A stretch of DNA of 64,000 nucleotides, from the NCBI GenBank assembly GCA_009823505.1, contig VZQC01008777.1:137022-201021 (forward strand), read 5' to 3'. Shown here piece by piece: positions 35,378 to 47,802 of the stretch. The DNA comes from Rhizomys pruinosus (Eukaryota > Chordata > Mammalia > Rodentia > Spalacidae). The notes beneath the pieces were generated by a model. The model ran no database searches. It had not been told where the DNA came from and was given only the letters and a program-made list of their open reading frames with translations. A program made the translations under genes and the position numbers. Every line of letters starts with the position of its first letter. Position 1 is the stretch's first letter.

Positions 35378-35543
35378 TTCGCCAGGCATGGTGGTGCACA
35401 CCTTTAATACCAGCACTTGGGAGGCAGAGGCAGGTGGATCTCTGTGAGTTTGAGGCCAGCCTGGTCTGCAGAGCAAGCTCCAGGCCAGCTAGGACTAAAG
35501 GGAGACCCTGTCTCAAAAAAACAAAAAAAAAAAAAGTAAAAAT
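35378..35543 (+). mobile_element. B1 SINE with 11-bp TSD
   Basis: Full-length B1 from GCCAGGCATGGTGGTGCACA (35381) to a long A-rich tail. AAGAATCCTAT flanks it (35367-35377 and 35544-35554). Confidence 0.96.
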
Positions 35544-35554
35544 AAGAATCCTAT

Positions 35555-37319
35555 CCCCCAAATTAAGTGGATATATTGACCTCTGGTCTTTACATATGTA
35601 TGCACAGGTGCACACATACCTGCACATTTGTGCACACACATTACACACATATACCCACAAACACAAAAGAGATCAAATATATAGAAAATCCACAGATTCA
35701 TAAGAAGACATTCTCCTTCATCCCCAAATGGACTATAGAAGTCAAACTCACATTGTTGGTATACAGTGAAGCTTGCTAGGATACGAATCATTACTTGGAA
35801 TGATAGCCATTAGGAGGAAATAGGATCTTATTTTTTGACATTTGAACTTCACCTAAGGGGGATTAAGTAACCCAGATTAATGAGGCCAATTTCTTTTATA
35901 AGGAATTACAGGTAGTGGTTGTAATAGTAATAACAGAATTAGGACAGCCACCATTTTACAAACCAAAATAAAACAGCTGATTTGTGTAAAAGGTTTTTAA
36001 ACAATGGAAATTATTAAATGAAAGATAAATGATGTCCTTATAAGGAAAGAATTGGGCTTCCTCCTGCTATAATTACTGATCAATTAGTATCAAAAAGTGA
36101 ACTTTGTATACTTCATGTCATATAAGAATATAGGACCATATGGATACCTAAACATTGAAATTCTCTTTTAATTTGAGTATACTTTCAGGTCTACATTATA
36201 GTCTACAGAAAATGCATTTTGAACACATAAATTCAACTACATTGTGAGGAAGCAATCTGGAGCATTAAAATATGCTGCACCTCATATCATCTGCATTTAT
36301 TTTGAGCAAAACAGTGGTAGTATACAAACAGGAGAGGAGAATTATATTCTAAAAGGCACTAGTCCCAATCTCAGATTATCAGTGAATGTCACTTAAATAT
36401 TCATTTGAATAAACTAAAAGACATGTTCCAAATAATTAGAGAAATTTGAATCTAGATTCAAAATTAGACATCATTAAGACATTTGTGCTGATTGGTTTAT
36501 GTGCTACAGTATTTTGGCTATATATGAAAATGTCATTTTTGAGATTTACAGTTAAATATTATAGAGTTAAATAATATTACATTTGGGATTTACAATAAAA
36601 TAGTCAATAAAAATGTCAAAGAATTAGATAAAACAAGACAATAAATGTTTCTGGCTATGGAAGTTGAGAAACTGGTAATATATGGGTAATTTTAAGTTTG
36701 GGATATGTTTAGAAATTCCCATAATTAAGTCTACAGAATAATCTATTTGAAATCTGATATGATTGTCAAAGAAACCAGCATACCCGAGACACGCATAAAA
36801 TCACTTTAAAACTTTGCTAATGACATCCTTTAATTCCTTATGCACAATCACCCAAACACATACACACATGACAAATCAACAGCTATGAGTTCTCTTTTTG
36901 GAGACATTCATCACTAACATCTTTACCATTTCCCAGAAGGTGAGGAGGAGAATAAATTGCAAATACCTTGTGGGAAGCAGTTTCAAACTTGTGGATAAGT
37001 GGTTAAAAAAATAAAAAGGCAAAAAGCCAGAATTGTATGTGTTAAAAGGGTTTCCTTTTTCCTCACATAAACTCAACTTTTGCAAGCAAAATGACAAAAG
37101 GGATTGTTTTATGATTGACATAAACAAGTATAGTATTGTGTGCACACATACACAGATGGTGTGACCCTAGTCAATGACATAAGTTAAATATTCCTTTTCA
37201 TTGAAAATCTGGCTAATGATTTGACTGGGTCATTCTATTTTTTTAAATGAGTATTGTGAGACACAAGAATATGCAAATAGTTCAGGCTATGGAGTAAAAA
37301 ATCAAGCTTGATAGACTTT
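35555..37319. other. AT-rich unique sequence, nothing recognised
   Basis: About 1.8 kb, with a short CA-rich patch near 35595-35670. Frames are short and match nothing I know. Confidence 0.55.
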
Positions 37320-37445
37320 ACTGCCTTTTAGCCAATCCTGTCTAAATTTTAAATCTATAAAATGTGTACAATAATGGCTGCTTCATTGTTTTGGGGTGAT
37401 TAATTAATAATTCCAAAGTATATTTACAGTAGTGCTTGACTCATG
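37320..37445 (-). mobile_element. MIR fragment, antisense
   Basis: The order CTATAAAATG, AATAATGGCTGCTTCATTG, then TTTACAGTAGTGCTTGAC fits the reverse complement of a MIR SINE (CTGTAAAATGG ... GTGCCTGGCAC). Old and diverged. Confidence 0.55.
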
Positions 37446-38129
37446 AACCACCCATTACAGGAAACACATCTCTGTTTAAGATGTCTTTGGAGGACATTCT
37501 CTGGATTTTGCTTGTGTGGAACAAATTATTCCTTCCTCTATCTACACATTTTGATTTTCCTTGAGGAATCTTCTCATTTTGTACTTTCATGCTTGGATAC
37601 ACTTCTCCCATTTCAGATACATGCATGAGTTTCAGGACTGACCAGTTTTTCATTATGTTTTCTACAATAAGTTTTCTTGTATAGGCTTTGCACTATTGAA
37701 TTTGAAGCTAAGTAATTCTTTGTTGTAGGAGACTGACCTGTTCACTGAATGCTGAACTTCATCTTTATTCTCTGGCCCACTAAACAGCAGTAGCACATTC
37801 AAGATGGGACAGTCTGCTACCTCCAGGCATTGCCAAACATGCTCGGTTGTTGACATCTGTTGGACAACAGTGATTGGCTCAAATAACTCACATTGTTCTA
37901 ATTAATTATTGGGATTATTGCTGGAAGAAGCACAGTTTCACTGGCTTTGCTCAGTTAGGAAGTCGTAAGATTGGAATTACAATGGATTTCCTGTCACCGG
38001 GTAGCAAGGCCATTCTTGGAAACTGAAGATTATAGTCAGTCTATGGAGAAAGAGAAAACAAACCAGTCTTGGTGATCTTGTATAAATGCGTGTAATAATC
38101 GAATATAGACCCGTGTCCCTCTCCCGCCC
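37446..38129. other. Unique sequence containing a copy of a 34-bp repeat
   Basis: Mostly unrecognised. The segment at 37632-37665 (CAGGACTGACCAGTTTTTCA and onward) recurs once at 38469-38502 inside L1 sequence; see findings. Confidence 0.5.
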
Positions 38130-38468
38130 CTCCCGCCCTTCCCAATTCACCATTTCAGTCAGTTTTCTGATGCAGTCTTTCTGTTCTTGTTCTTTCTATG
38201 CATCCCTCTCCATGAGAAATATTTATATCTGGGCTATTGGCACTAGCATCCACATATGAGGGACACCATTCGTCGTTTGTTTTTCTGGAACTGTGTTACT
38301 TCACTTAACATAATGTTTTCTAGCTCCATCCATTTACTTGCAAAGTTCATGATGTTGTGAAGAAACTCTTGGGGATTTTGATTGGGATTGCATTAAATCT
38401 GTACACTAGTTTGGGTAGGATGGACATTTTTACTATATTTATTTTCCCAATCCATGAGCATGGGAGGT
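38130..38468 (-). mobile_element. L1 pieces out of normal order, antisense
   Basis: The L1 3' end with the last ORF2 codons runs to about 38355. It is then joined abruptly to an internal ORF2 segment (GTGAAGAAACTCTTGGGG ... GAGCATGGGAGGTTT) that normally lies more than a kilobase upstream and reappears at 39643-39750. A deletion, template switch or misassembly is needed to explain it. Confidence 0.7.
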
Positions 38469-38501
38469 TTCAGGATTGACCAGTTTTTCATTATGTTTTC
38501 T

Positions 38502-40190
38502 ACATGTACCACATTTTCTCTATCCACTCGTCAGTTGAGGGGCACCTGGGCTGGTTCCAGCTTTTTGCTATTGTGAACAGAGCTGCAATAAACATAGCCG
38601 TGCATGCATCTCTGCAGTAAGATGTGTCTTGTGGGTATATACCCAGGAGTGGTATGACTGGGTCAAATGGCAGGCTCATTTTGAGTCTTCTAAGGGTTCT
38701 CCACACTGCTTTCCATAGTGGCTGTACAAGTTTACATTCCCACCAGCAATGGATGAGTGTTCCCCTTTCCCCACAACCTCTCCAGCACTTGGTATCATTC
38801 GTATTCCTGATTAGCTCAAGGTCTTATTGGAGTAAGGTGATTTCTCAAAGTGGTTTTAATTTTGCATTTCCTTAATTATTAGCGATGTTGAACACTTTTA
38901 AGATGTTTCTCGGCCATCTCTAATTCTCCTCTGTGAAGTTCTATCAGTTCTTTGCTCATCTTTTGAGTGATTCATTTGTTTTCTTCTTCTTTGTTCTTTG
39001 GTAGCTTGTATACTCTGGAAATTAATGCTTGTCAGATGTATCTGCAGTAAGTTTCCTCCACTCTGTGGTTTTCTCTTCACTTCCTTTATTGTTTCCTGAT
39101 GTGCAGAAACTTTTGAGTTTAATGAGGTTCCCATTTGTCAATTTTCGATCATTTTCTTGTGCAGCTGCTGTCTGACTTAGGAAGTTTCCTATGCCTATGT
39201 CTTGTAGTCTGCTGCAAGTTTTTCTTCTATCAACTCCAGATTTTGGGTTTCAAGTTGAGGTCTTTGATCCATCTGGAGTTTGACTTTTTGTAAGGGTGAA
39301 AGGTAGGGGTTTAATTTCATTCTCTGCAAGTGGTGATCCAGTTTTGCCAACACCACTTACTGAGATGTGTCTTTTCCTCCATTAGTCTTCTTTGGCCCCC
39401 TTGTCAATATGAGGTGGTTGAAATTGTATGAGCTCAGGTTTGGATCTTCAGTTTTATTCCATTGGTCACTGGTCTGTTTTTGTGCCAGTACCAGGCTGTT
39501 TTTATGACTATAGCCGCCGTAGTATAGTTTGATGTCTGGTATATGCGATCCCCCCTGTATGCTCTTTTCGTTCAGGGTTGCTTTGGCTGTTCTGGGTCTT
39601 TTGTTTTTCCAAATGAAATTAAGGATTTTTTTTTCCAAGCCAGTGAAGAAACTCTTGGGATTTTGATTGGATTGCATTAAATCTGTAACACTAGTTTGGG
39701 TATGATGGACATTTTTCCTTATTTTTTCCAATCCATGAGCATGGGAGGTTTGTCATCTTCTGAGGTTCTTCCTCAATCTCTTTTTTCAGGGGTTTTAAAG
39801 TTTTTGTTGTAGAGATCTGGTTTGGTGTCTTTGGTTAGTTTTTCCTAGGTATTTTATTGTTTGAGGACTGTTTGTGAGTGGGAAGGTTTCCTCGTAGTCC
39901 TTCTTCAGTTACTTGTTGTTGATGTAAAGAAAGGCTATTGATTTTTTCTAGTTATTTTGTATCCTGCCACTTTACCGAAGCTCTTAATCGTTTCTAGGAG
40001 TTTCTCTGGTGGAGTTTAGCATCCCTTAGGTAGACAATCATATCACAGCAAAAAGGGATAGTTTGACTTCCTCTTTCCAATTAGACTCCTTTAGTTTCCT
40101 TTTCTTGCCTTATTGCCCTGGCAAGGGTTTCCAGCACTATATTGAAGGAGTGGTGAACAGGGGCAGCCTTGCCGAGTTTCTACCTTTAAG
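38502..40190 (-). mobile_element. L1 ORF2 region, antisense, indel-riddled
   Basis: Colinear with 27500-29230: ORF2 C-terminal end at the left, RT motif C region near 40040. Compared with that copy, single-base insertions and deletions dominate over substitutions from about 38860 on, often at homopolymers (for example CAATATGAGG for CAAATATGAGG). The FADD motif is destroyed by indels. Either an old decayed copy or poorly polished sequence. Confidence 0.8.
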
Positions 40191-41219
40191 GGTAACGTGT
40201 CTGTCAACAAGTGTCCAGTTTTGCCCAGACACTGTATACAGGTTACATGTGGTTTTGGACTTATAAAAGTAAATAGTGTATATTAAACAACATGGTTTAA
40301 CAGGTCTGATAAAAACGGTAATGCATCTGAGTTAAATGGAGATAAATTGCTGCTGTCCATGTTTGTTCTACAATAAAATTCTGTATAACAATAACTTTAG
40401 GATTGGCATATACAAATGTTCTCTATAATTTTTCTGTTGTATGGTATCATCTCGTAGCATTCTCTTTCACCTATAAGATGATTTAATGAAAAATTAAGTT
40501 GCTTACCAGTTAATCACTTGCAGTCACCCAAAAACAGCATGGGTGAATTTGATGAATTGCTTGCCTTGATTCCATCCTATCGGTATGTATAATACAACTG
40601 CCTTCTGTGAGACCATGGGTCAAAAACAAAACCAAAAAAGAAAAAAAAATGGGGAGGGATAAAGATAGAAATGAAACCTTTTTGTCAAAAACCTTGCATC
40701 AAATCCTATAAACTAATCAACGGAAAAGATTTGTTGTTCCCAACAGTCAAAATGTTAACCAACTTAATGGCTGAGAAAGAAAAGAACAGTTTTGCATCGA
40801 GTAGGATGTAAGAAAGTGCCAACAGAAGGATTATGGCCTTGGGCCAAACATTGAAAGGAAGAAAGCCTCAGATTGCTACAAACATCAAACCCCTCTGTGG
40901 ATCCTACTTGTACAACTATGTATAATGAGTCCTAAGAAACTTACCTTCTAGGAGCCGAAGAGTTTTAAGTACGAGAGACTTCTTAGCACTCCCATAGAAC
41001 AGGAGAAATATGATGATGAAGTCGTTTTCCAACTGTAAATTTGGAGACAACTATTAATGAGGTAATCTCTTATAAAACAGTAAAACTGCCTTCTTGAATT
41101 GACTAATAGACATAGGAACTGTGAAAAGGATTATTCTCTATTCAGAACTAAATATAATACTAAAGTCTCCTTAAGCTATGCCTTAAGCAAAATACATTAA
41201 TGCAGGAGCTCTGACAGCA
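40191..41219. other. Unexplained sequence following the indel-rich L1
   Basis: About 1 kb with no repeat or gene recognised. Because it follows the indel-rich L1 its base accuracy may also be low, and weak homologies could be hidden. Confidence 0.4.
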
Positions 41220-42335
41220 GCAATGGATTATTTACCAAGGAGATGTTGGCAGGCGGATCCAAGCCCCCCAAAAGGTAAAGGCTCCTGCCTTAAACCTGGG
41301 ATAACTGCAAGAAGAGAGGGCATAAGGCCCTGCTGTCAAGACCTGACGTTAACATGGGAAAGATGTATTGAGACCACACATGCAAGTGTACAGATGGTCT
41401 CTGGAATACCAGAGAGTGTTTACCAAAGAGCACATTAATACCAATAAAGCAAATATGGTGTCTCCTGAGTCAAGCAAGAACTCTCCATCAGCACCAGCTA
41501 CACCTCACCTGCCTGGAAATAGTGTGCAGCAGATGCAGCCATATGCCTGTATATCCCAAATCTAATTGGCTATTGGCTCTCTCCTTGGAGGAATAACCCA
41601 TGGCTGATGCCACAAGCTTACATCCTCTAATGGTTAGGAGATGTTATAAGCCACAGTAAGACACTGTCATATTTAATAGAAAAAAATATAATTCATGGAT
41701 TAACATACCATCCAAACATCTGTGTCTATACCAAAGTGACCTACAATAATTAGTACTGTTTAAATACCTATATATCTAATTGCTTGTGCTTCATTAGTAG
41801 GATCGAAAGGTTTTTCCTGGACAAACTGTCAGCCCATGAAAGAAAACAGCCAGAATTTACCAGAGACCAAGACAGCAGCTCCAGGGAAAGTAGACTGTTT
41901 TGCTTCTCATCCACCTGTGCCCCTTTTCTAAGCCTAAGGAACAATCTGCGGAAGAGGGGGCATGGTAGAATGTAAGGGCTGTGATTGGGGTGAATGGTGA
42001 AACTGCAGCAATGTAACCTGGACACTCATTTGATCAACTTGATTGAACATACAAGCCCCCCCTGCTGGATGGTGGGACCAAGGGGCTGTGGGTTTGGACA
42101 CAACTGCTTGCAAGTTGGTTTTGCATGAAGGATGTTTGTACTCATAAATTATCACTTATTGCTAAAAAATGGAAATAAAACCTGAAAGATGCAGGACAGT
42201 TATGGCAGAATGCATGATCTGGGATGGGGTGTGGTGGGATGGGGGGAAGGGAAGTGGAAACATGCCTGAACTGAATTGGAAAATGATGTATGAAATACAC
42301 AAAGCATCAATAAAAATAAATAAATAAATAAATGC
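41220..42335 (+). mobile_element. L1 long 3'UTR, complete end
   Basis: Reference copy in this window for the 3'UTR type also found at 18000-19115 (antisense) and, for its last 220 bp, at 8330-8551. Contains the G-rich tract at 42219-42253 and ends CATCAATAAAAATAAATAAA near 42305-42335. The short open frames inside it (41223-41438, 41784-41975) are untranslated-region artefacts. Confidence 0.85.
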
Positions 42336-42939
42336 ATGTAATAGTCTTATCTGAAGCAAGATATTTCTGGAGTACTTTAGTAAAAATAGGTAGTTTTATG
42401 TTTTGGGCAAGTATTTCAATTCATGTTTCATACTTCATAAAGAAATAAATGTATCAATAATAAATAAGATTTGCTCACATATATGCATATATGTATGCTG
42501 AATCTATCATTCTTCAGTTTTGGTTTTTTTTTTTTTTACATAAAGAAACGTAAGATCTCTTAGATTCCCACATTTCTTTGAATTGAATTTGAGGCATTTG
42601 AAAAGTAGAAACTAACTGTATTAGAATTGTTGGGCTGAAATGGAAACTCAAAGTCCATAATCTGTGGAGCAATTTAGGATCAGCAGTTCTTAACATTTTT
42701 ATGACAAAGATCCTTACTCAATTTGAAGAAATCTTGAGGCCTTTTCCCCAAAACATGCAGATTAGACAGCAATACCTTTTGGATTCAGGAGGTTCAGAGA
42801 CTGCTTCCCCAAAGCTCTAAAGATTCTAAGTATCAGGTGTGTATGTTCAAGAGCTCTATGCTTTTTGGGAATTTCTGATACCAGCACATGGCCTAATGGA
42901 TTCAGATGAAGTTAATTATGTCTCTAATATTTCTTCCTT
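42336..42939. other. Unique sequence, nothing recognised
   Basis: About 600 bp, AT-rich at the start, no feature recognised. Confidence 0.5.
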
Positions 42940-42954
42940 AAAGACACAGAACAA

Positions 42955-43083
42955 GCTGGGTGTGGTGGGGCACACCTTTAATCCCAGCACTCAGGAGGCA
43001 GAGGCAGGCAGATCTCTGGTTTACACAGCGAGTTCCAGGACAGCTGGGGCTACAGGGAGACCCTGTCTCAAAAAGGAAAAAAA
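42955..43083 (+). mobile_element. B1 SINE with internal deletion and 15-bp TSD
   Basis: Starts GCTGGGTGTGGTGGGGCACA, ends in an A-rich tail. About 20 bp normally present between GATCTCTG and the GGTCTAC-type segment are missing. AAAGACACAGAACAA (42940-42954) and AAAGATACAGAACAA (43084-43098) are the target duplication with one mismatch. Confidence 0.95.
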
Positions 43084-43099
43084 AAAGATACAGAACAAG

Positions 43100-43419
43100 A
43101 TTGGTCAAGTATCTTCCATAGTCTCCAGGGTCACATCCTCAGAAGTAAAGGCAGAAGATAATCAGGAAGAAAAGGAGAGCATTTACCTCCCTGTTAGTGA
43201 AAAGGAAGCTGCTTCCTACTCACCATAGCACTTATTCCCTGCTAGACTGCAAGGGCTTGCTAATCAGTGGGAGCTTTGTGTCCCAGTTTTGGGACTATGG
43301 CAGAGACTACATGTGACAACCCATGTAGCCAAGGAAAGAGCTTAAACAAGTAAACACGCTGTGACCTTTTCATAATTTAGCTAGAAAGCCATGTCTGATA
43401 ACTGCCTGATTTGTACTTT
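43100..43419. other. Unique sequence, nothing recognised
   Basis: About 320 bp; no feature recognised. Confidence 0.5.
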
Positions 43420-43640
43420 CTGAAGTTATTTCTGAGACTTGGTCTTCCCATCTCTAAAGTGGAGGAGATTGAATTAGAAATCTCTCCACACTCTCAGCAC
43501 TCTCAGCTAATAAGCTCGAACTCTGTGCTGGGAACTCGGTAAATATTTCTTATATCTAATCTCATTTGGCCCTTAAAACATCCCTAAAGGTCTGCCCTTA
43601 TCCTTTTAGAGGAAACTGAAGCACAAGCTGGTCTATGTGT
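43420..43640 (+). mobile_element. MIR-like fragment(s)
   Basis: The order CTCATTTGGCCCTTAAAACA, CCTTATCCTTTTAGAGGAAA, CTGAAGCACAAGCTGG resembles the MIR core (ACAACCCTATGAGG ... ATTTTACAGATGAGGAAACTG). A MIR-like start or second fragment (CTTCCCATCTCTAAAGTGGA) lies just before it. Ancient. Confidence 0.55.
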
Positions 43641-44126
43641 TTGTAGACACATAACAATATGTTGGGAATCCAAGCTTCCAGCCAAGCCTCAAAAATGCTT
43701 TCTTGGTTGTCTAAGAATCTCCCACGATGCCTTGCCCCTGCATGAACCACAGCCTTGATCTATGACAGTTAGGACCACACCTGGCATGGATCTTTATACT
43801 GGGCTTCAAAAATATGCTTGAATTCTAAGTCTGAAGGGGAATCAATACCTTTCTCGCTGTCTCAGTGTTTTCTTGTGGTTATTTTATTCAGAATTCTACT
43901 TTCATTATTTCTTACATATCTCATGTCTTTTTTCCATAGTTAATCATATTTCCATAAGCATCGGTCATGTAGGAGATAGCCTTTTCTTTATTTTTCCTAT
44001 TTGCTATCTATCTACTTTATGTGACCAATATTATTTTAAAGTTGGATCACAGTAAGGGAAATTGGAGAATCTTATTAATTTTGGTCTCTTTAATTTTACG
44101 TGGAATCAATTTGTTATATTTAGCTT
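43641..44126. other. Unique sequence, nothing recognised
   Basis: About 490 bp; no feature recognised. Confidence 0.5.
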
Positions 44127-44140
44127 TCAAAATGACTCTT

Positions 44141-44384
44141 TTTTAACAAGGTTTTTTAAAATTTTATTTATTTATTCTTTATGTGTATGAATGTACTGTG
44201 TGCATGTAGGTTTGTGCACCTGTGTCGTGCAATGCCGCGGAAGTCAGAAGAGGGTGTCGGATTCCCCTGGAACTGGAGTTCTCCTGGAATTGGAATTATA
44301 GACAGTTCTCAGCTGCCATGTGGGTCCTGGGGATCGAACCCGGGTCCTCTGCAAGAGTGGTCAGTGCTCTTCACTGCTAGCTCC
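44141..44384 (-). mobile_element. B2 SINE with 14-bp TSD, head damaged
   Basis: Reverse-strand B2: T-rich tail, body, B box (GATCGAACCCGGG on the + strand). The last bases of the head (normally ...CCATCTCTCCAGCCCC) are missing or replaced. TCAAAATGACTCTT flanks it at 44127-44140 and 44385-44398. Confidence 0.95.
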
Positions 44385-44398
44385 TCAAAATGACTCTT

Positions 44399-45311
44399 AA
44401 CCTGTAAGATCAACCTTGAGACCCTGCCATATTGATATTTAGCTTCCAGCACTGATTAGATAAAACACATTGGCACAATAATGACAAACAAGGAAAATCC
44501 TGACCTACCCAATAGAAAAGAAAGAAATTCTGCTGATTACCTAAACTATGCCAACTCTCTTCAACATTTTGGCTGAGACTATTTGTCATACTAATGGACG
44601 TGAAATAAACACAATAAAATAGACAAATACAACTAATTTTCTCTGGGTCATAATTGATTTTCAACTGAGGAAGCATAATAGAAATTCAGCTTGTAGAAAT
44701 CCATGGCTTAAACTTATATGCCAACTGTGTTTATTTCTTGAACTTTCTAAACTAAAAAATATGATGGCCTTTTTGTGAATCGCTGTGCGAAATTTGTATC
44801 TCACTGGTGCAATCATTCCTACATTCATGTATCTAAGCTGTAAGAGGGCAAGATAATCTCCCATGGCTTGCTATGATATATGTTTATAGGAGAGCTATCA
44901 AATCCAGAGATCCTAGAATACTGTGTTTATACCCCGCATTATAGAATTCCTTCTTCTCAGCATGCTGTCTTCCAGAATCATAAATGGCAGAAATGAAATC
45001 CAGGAAGCTCTTGGAGATTGTGCTAAAACACCAGAAGTAAAGTTTCCAGGCTAGTTTTTCTCTAGCATCTTGCTTACTGTAAAAACTGCAAGGCCCACTC
45101 CCTTTTCTAAACTCAAACTCTGTGGTCTCTGACCTCTCCCTCCTTTGTATCACAATTCCAGAAATTACAGAGAGAAGATGAAAGGAAAGTCTTGATGATC
45201 TGGTACAGTCACCCTTTGTTCTGACAAATTGTGCCCTCCAAATATTCCAGAGTCTGAGTGACCTAGTTAATTGTCCACTTAGCATAGCCTAGAGTAATCT
45301 GAGGGAAAAGC
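44399..45311. other. Unique sequence; one 133-codon open frame of unknown value
   Basis: No repeat recognised. The minus-strand frame 44884-45285 is open for 133 codons, the longest one outside recognised repeats, but its protein matches no family I know, and no splice sites, promoter or codon pattern support it. Chance is the simplest explanation. Confidence 0.45.
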
Positions 45312-45697
45312 TTGATTGGGGAACTTCCCAGACTACCCTGGTTTGTGGGCATGTCCGTGGGGGTTGTTTTGATTGTTAATGGATGCAGGAAGGCTCAGCC
45401 CTCCATGACAAACACCATCTCCAGGTATGTGCTCTGGGCTAAGTAAGAAGCCTAGCTAAGCATGAGCCTGCCAGCAAGGAAGCCATTAAGCAGCCTTCCT
45501 CCACGGGTTCTTCTGCAGTTCTTCTGCACCTTTTTGGTTGTGAGTTCCCAGAGGCAATGTTGTGTGGAACATCATGAAGACCTGCCTTTAGATTCCTGCC
45601 CTTGTTTCCCTCAATAATGGGCTGTGACCTAGAAATGTAAATAAAATCTCCTTTGGTCAAAGTGCTTTGTCACAGCAACAGAAGGAAACTAGAACAT
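45312..45697 (-). mobile_element. LTR-like repeat, family A, diverged
   Basis: Its right end, GCTTTGTCACAGCAACAGAA followed by GGAAACTAGAACA, is the reverse complement of the family A start. The internal AAATAAAATCTCC matches the GAATAAACCCTTTCC region of 62781-63150. More diverged than the copies at 14731 and 62781. Confidence 0.6.
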
Positions 45698-46832
45698 GGG
45701 ACAATCAACATGTCCTCTCTTCTTGGTATTGATAGGAAAGGTAAGACACAGGAGGAAAAAGAGTTCCCTTTATTCCTTGTCCCTACCTCTCTAGTCCTTC
45801 ACATATAAGGAAAATGAAACATACATGTGACCTAAAATAGATGTACCTTACCTTATTTTTATTATCTTTCTTTTCAATCACTGTTCCTTCCCACTAGTTA
45901 GATGGGAATTGGGTTGAAAGGAACAGAGCTGTTGCAAAATGTGCTAGATAGGAATGTTTTAAAATATTTTATGTAATATGTAAGCATGCGGGAATTAGTT
46001 TCTTATGCTGTTTTTTAATTCTTCATGTACTCTGGGATGCTGTGACAAAGTTAGTCTCTGGGAAGCAATGTTATTTTGAGGTTCCATCCCTAATATCTAA
46101 TATGATTAACAAGCATAAGGAAATTCAATTCAAACAAAGTGCTTTTGCATATTAAAACTGAGACCTCTACATATAACATGGAAATTAGTTGTAAATGTGG
46201 TAGTTACAAATGACTTAAATGAATTTGTAAATGAATTACAACCAAATGCAAAGCTTTTTATAAGCTTTTATTTCAAGGTTTCTTGGCCTTAAATGGTATA
46301 TCAAGGAGGAGAAATATGTTCATGCAACTTAACCATGACCAAAGGATCTTACTGACTTTTACTTCTGCTTTATGAAAATATTCTTGGGATAAATTTTCCT
46401 CTCTTGGACTAGAGAAGAATAAAGAAGGAGGAAAAAGTTCTTCTGGGACTCCCGGCCACTCCTGTCTGAATGTTTTGCTCTGACTGTGGCACTGAACTGA
46501 TGCATTTCTTCTTTCTGATTTCACTTTTCATGAAGTTTAAATTTTGATCCCTATTTATTTTCCAAAATGGGATTTTTTTTTTACTTTTGATATCTATGAA
46601 TTTTGCTTTATAAGTTGCTTCACATGCCAGAAAGCAACTGGGGACTATTCTCTCTGTTAGAACAATTGCCATACTTTCTAAGATATTTAAATAGAAACTA
46701 GAAAAGATTTACTTCAAGTAATTTTCATCCTTTGTAATAATCAAAAACTTTCTTGACTAGGAATAACTGGAAGCATCACATTCTCTGATTTTGAAGCATA
46801 TTACAAATCTATACCAAATAAAACAACAGGGT
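45698..46832. other. Unique sequence, nothing recognised
   Basis: About 1.1 kb. The minus-strand frames at 46273-46524 and 46409-46672 overlap in different phases and match nothing I know. Confidence 0.5.
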
Positions 46833-47205
46833 TGTCCCAGTTTGGTTTCTGTTGCTGTGATAAACATAACCAAAACCACCTTGAGAAGAAATGAGTTTAT
46901 TCTATCTTATAGGTTATAGAGCATTATTGAAGGAAGTCAGTGCGGGAACTCAGCAGGAAATGAAGCAAAACCCAAGGAACATTGCTTACTGGCTTACTCT
47001 CAGGGTATCGTTTTTATACAGCACAAGCCCACATGCCCAGGAATAAAGCCATCCACAGTGGCCTGGGCCTTCTTTCCTACATTAAATACCAATCCAGACA
47101 ATCTCTCATAGACATGACTACTGGCCTACCTGATGGAAGAAATTCCTTAATCGACTTTTGCTCTTCCCAGATGTATCAAGTTAATACTCAAGATTAATCA
47201 TCACA
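46833..47205 (+). mobile_element. LTR-like repeat, family A, complete
   Basis: Begins TGTCCCAGTTTGGTTTCTG and ends AGATTAATCATCACA, so it has TG...CA ends over 373 bp. Read in this orientation it aligns with the reverse complements of 14731-15130 and 62781-63150. This copy gives the best view of both ends. No clear target duplication was found. Confidence 0.7.
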
Positions 47206-47550
47206 ATTGTATTGGCATAAAATTAGATACTTGGATGAATAGAATTGAAAATAGAACCCAGAAATCATTCCTCATTCATATTCGGATATACAACCGTCTT
47301 CCAACAGAGGTACCAAGAGCATGTAGAGAAAAGACAGTCTTTTAATGAATGGCTCTGGTAAAATCCAATGCACCTATACAAAAGGATGAAGCTATATGTT
47401 TTTCTTTCATTATACACAAAATTAACTCATAATGAATCAAAGACCTCCATCTTGAAACTGAAATCATGCATTTACTACAAGAGGCTATAGAGGAAATACT
47501 TCAAAAGAAATAGTGATTTCTGTAGGTATGTTCCTAGAGGTATAGTAAAC
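47206..47550. other. Unique sequence, nothing recognised
   Basis: About 345 bp; no feature recognised. Confidence 0.5.
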
Positions 47551-47568
47551 AAAAGTAAAAACATAATT

Positions 47569-47791
47569 GGGGCTAGAAAGGTGGCTCAGGGGTTAAGAGC
47601 ACTGGCTGCTCTTGCAGAGGACCCACATTCAGTTCCCAGCACCAACATGACAGCTAACAACCATCTGTAACTCCAGTCCCAGGGATCCAATGCCCTCTTC
47701 TGAGCTCCATGGGCATTGCGAGACATGGGTATACTCACACACATGCAGACAATACGCTCATACACATAAAAAAAATACTGAAATATTTTTA
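47569..47791 (+). mobile_element. B2 SINE with probable 11-bp TSD
   Basis: Starts GGGGCTAGAAAGGTGGCTC and ends in an A-rich tail. AAAAGTAAAAA occurs before (47551-47561) and directly after it (from 47792). Moderately diverged. Confidence 0.88.
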
Positions 47792-47802
47792 AAAAGTAAA
47801 AA

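Noticed and set aside
44884..45285. 133-codon minus-strand open frame in unique DNA
   Set aside because: No family resemblance, splice sites or promoter; an open frame of this size can occur by chance in 64 kb.
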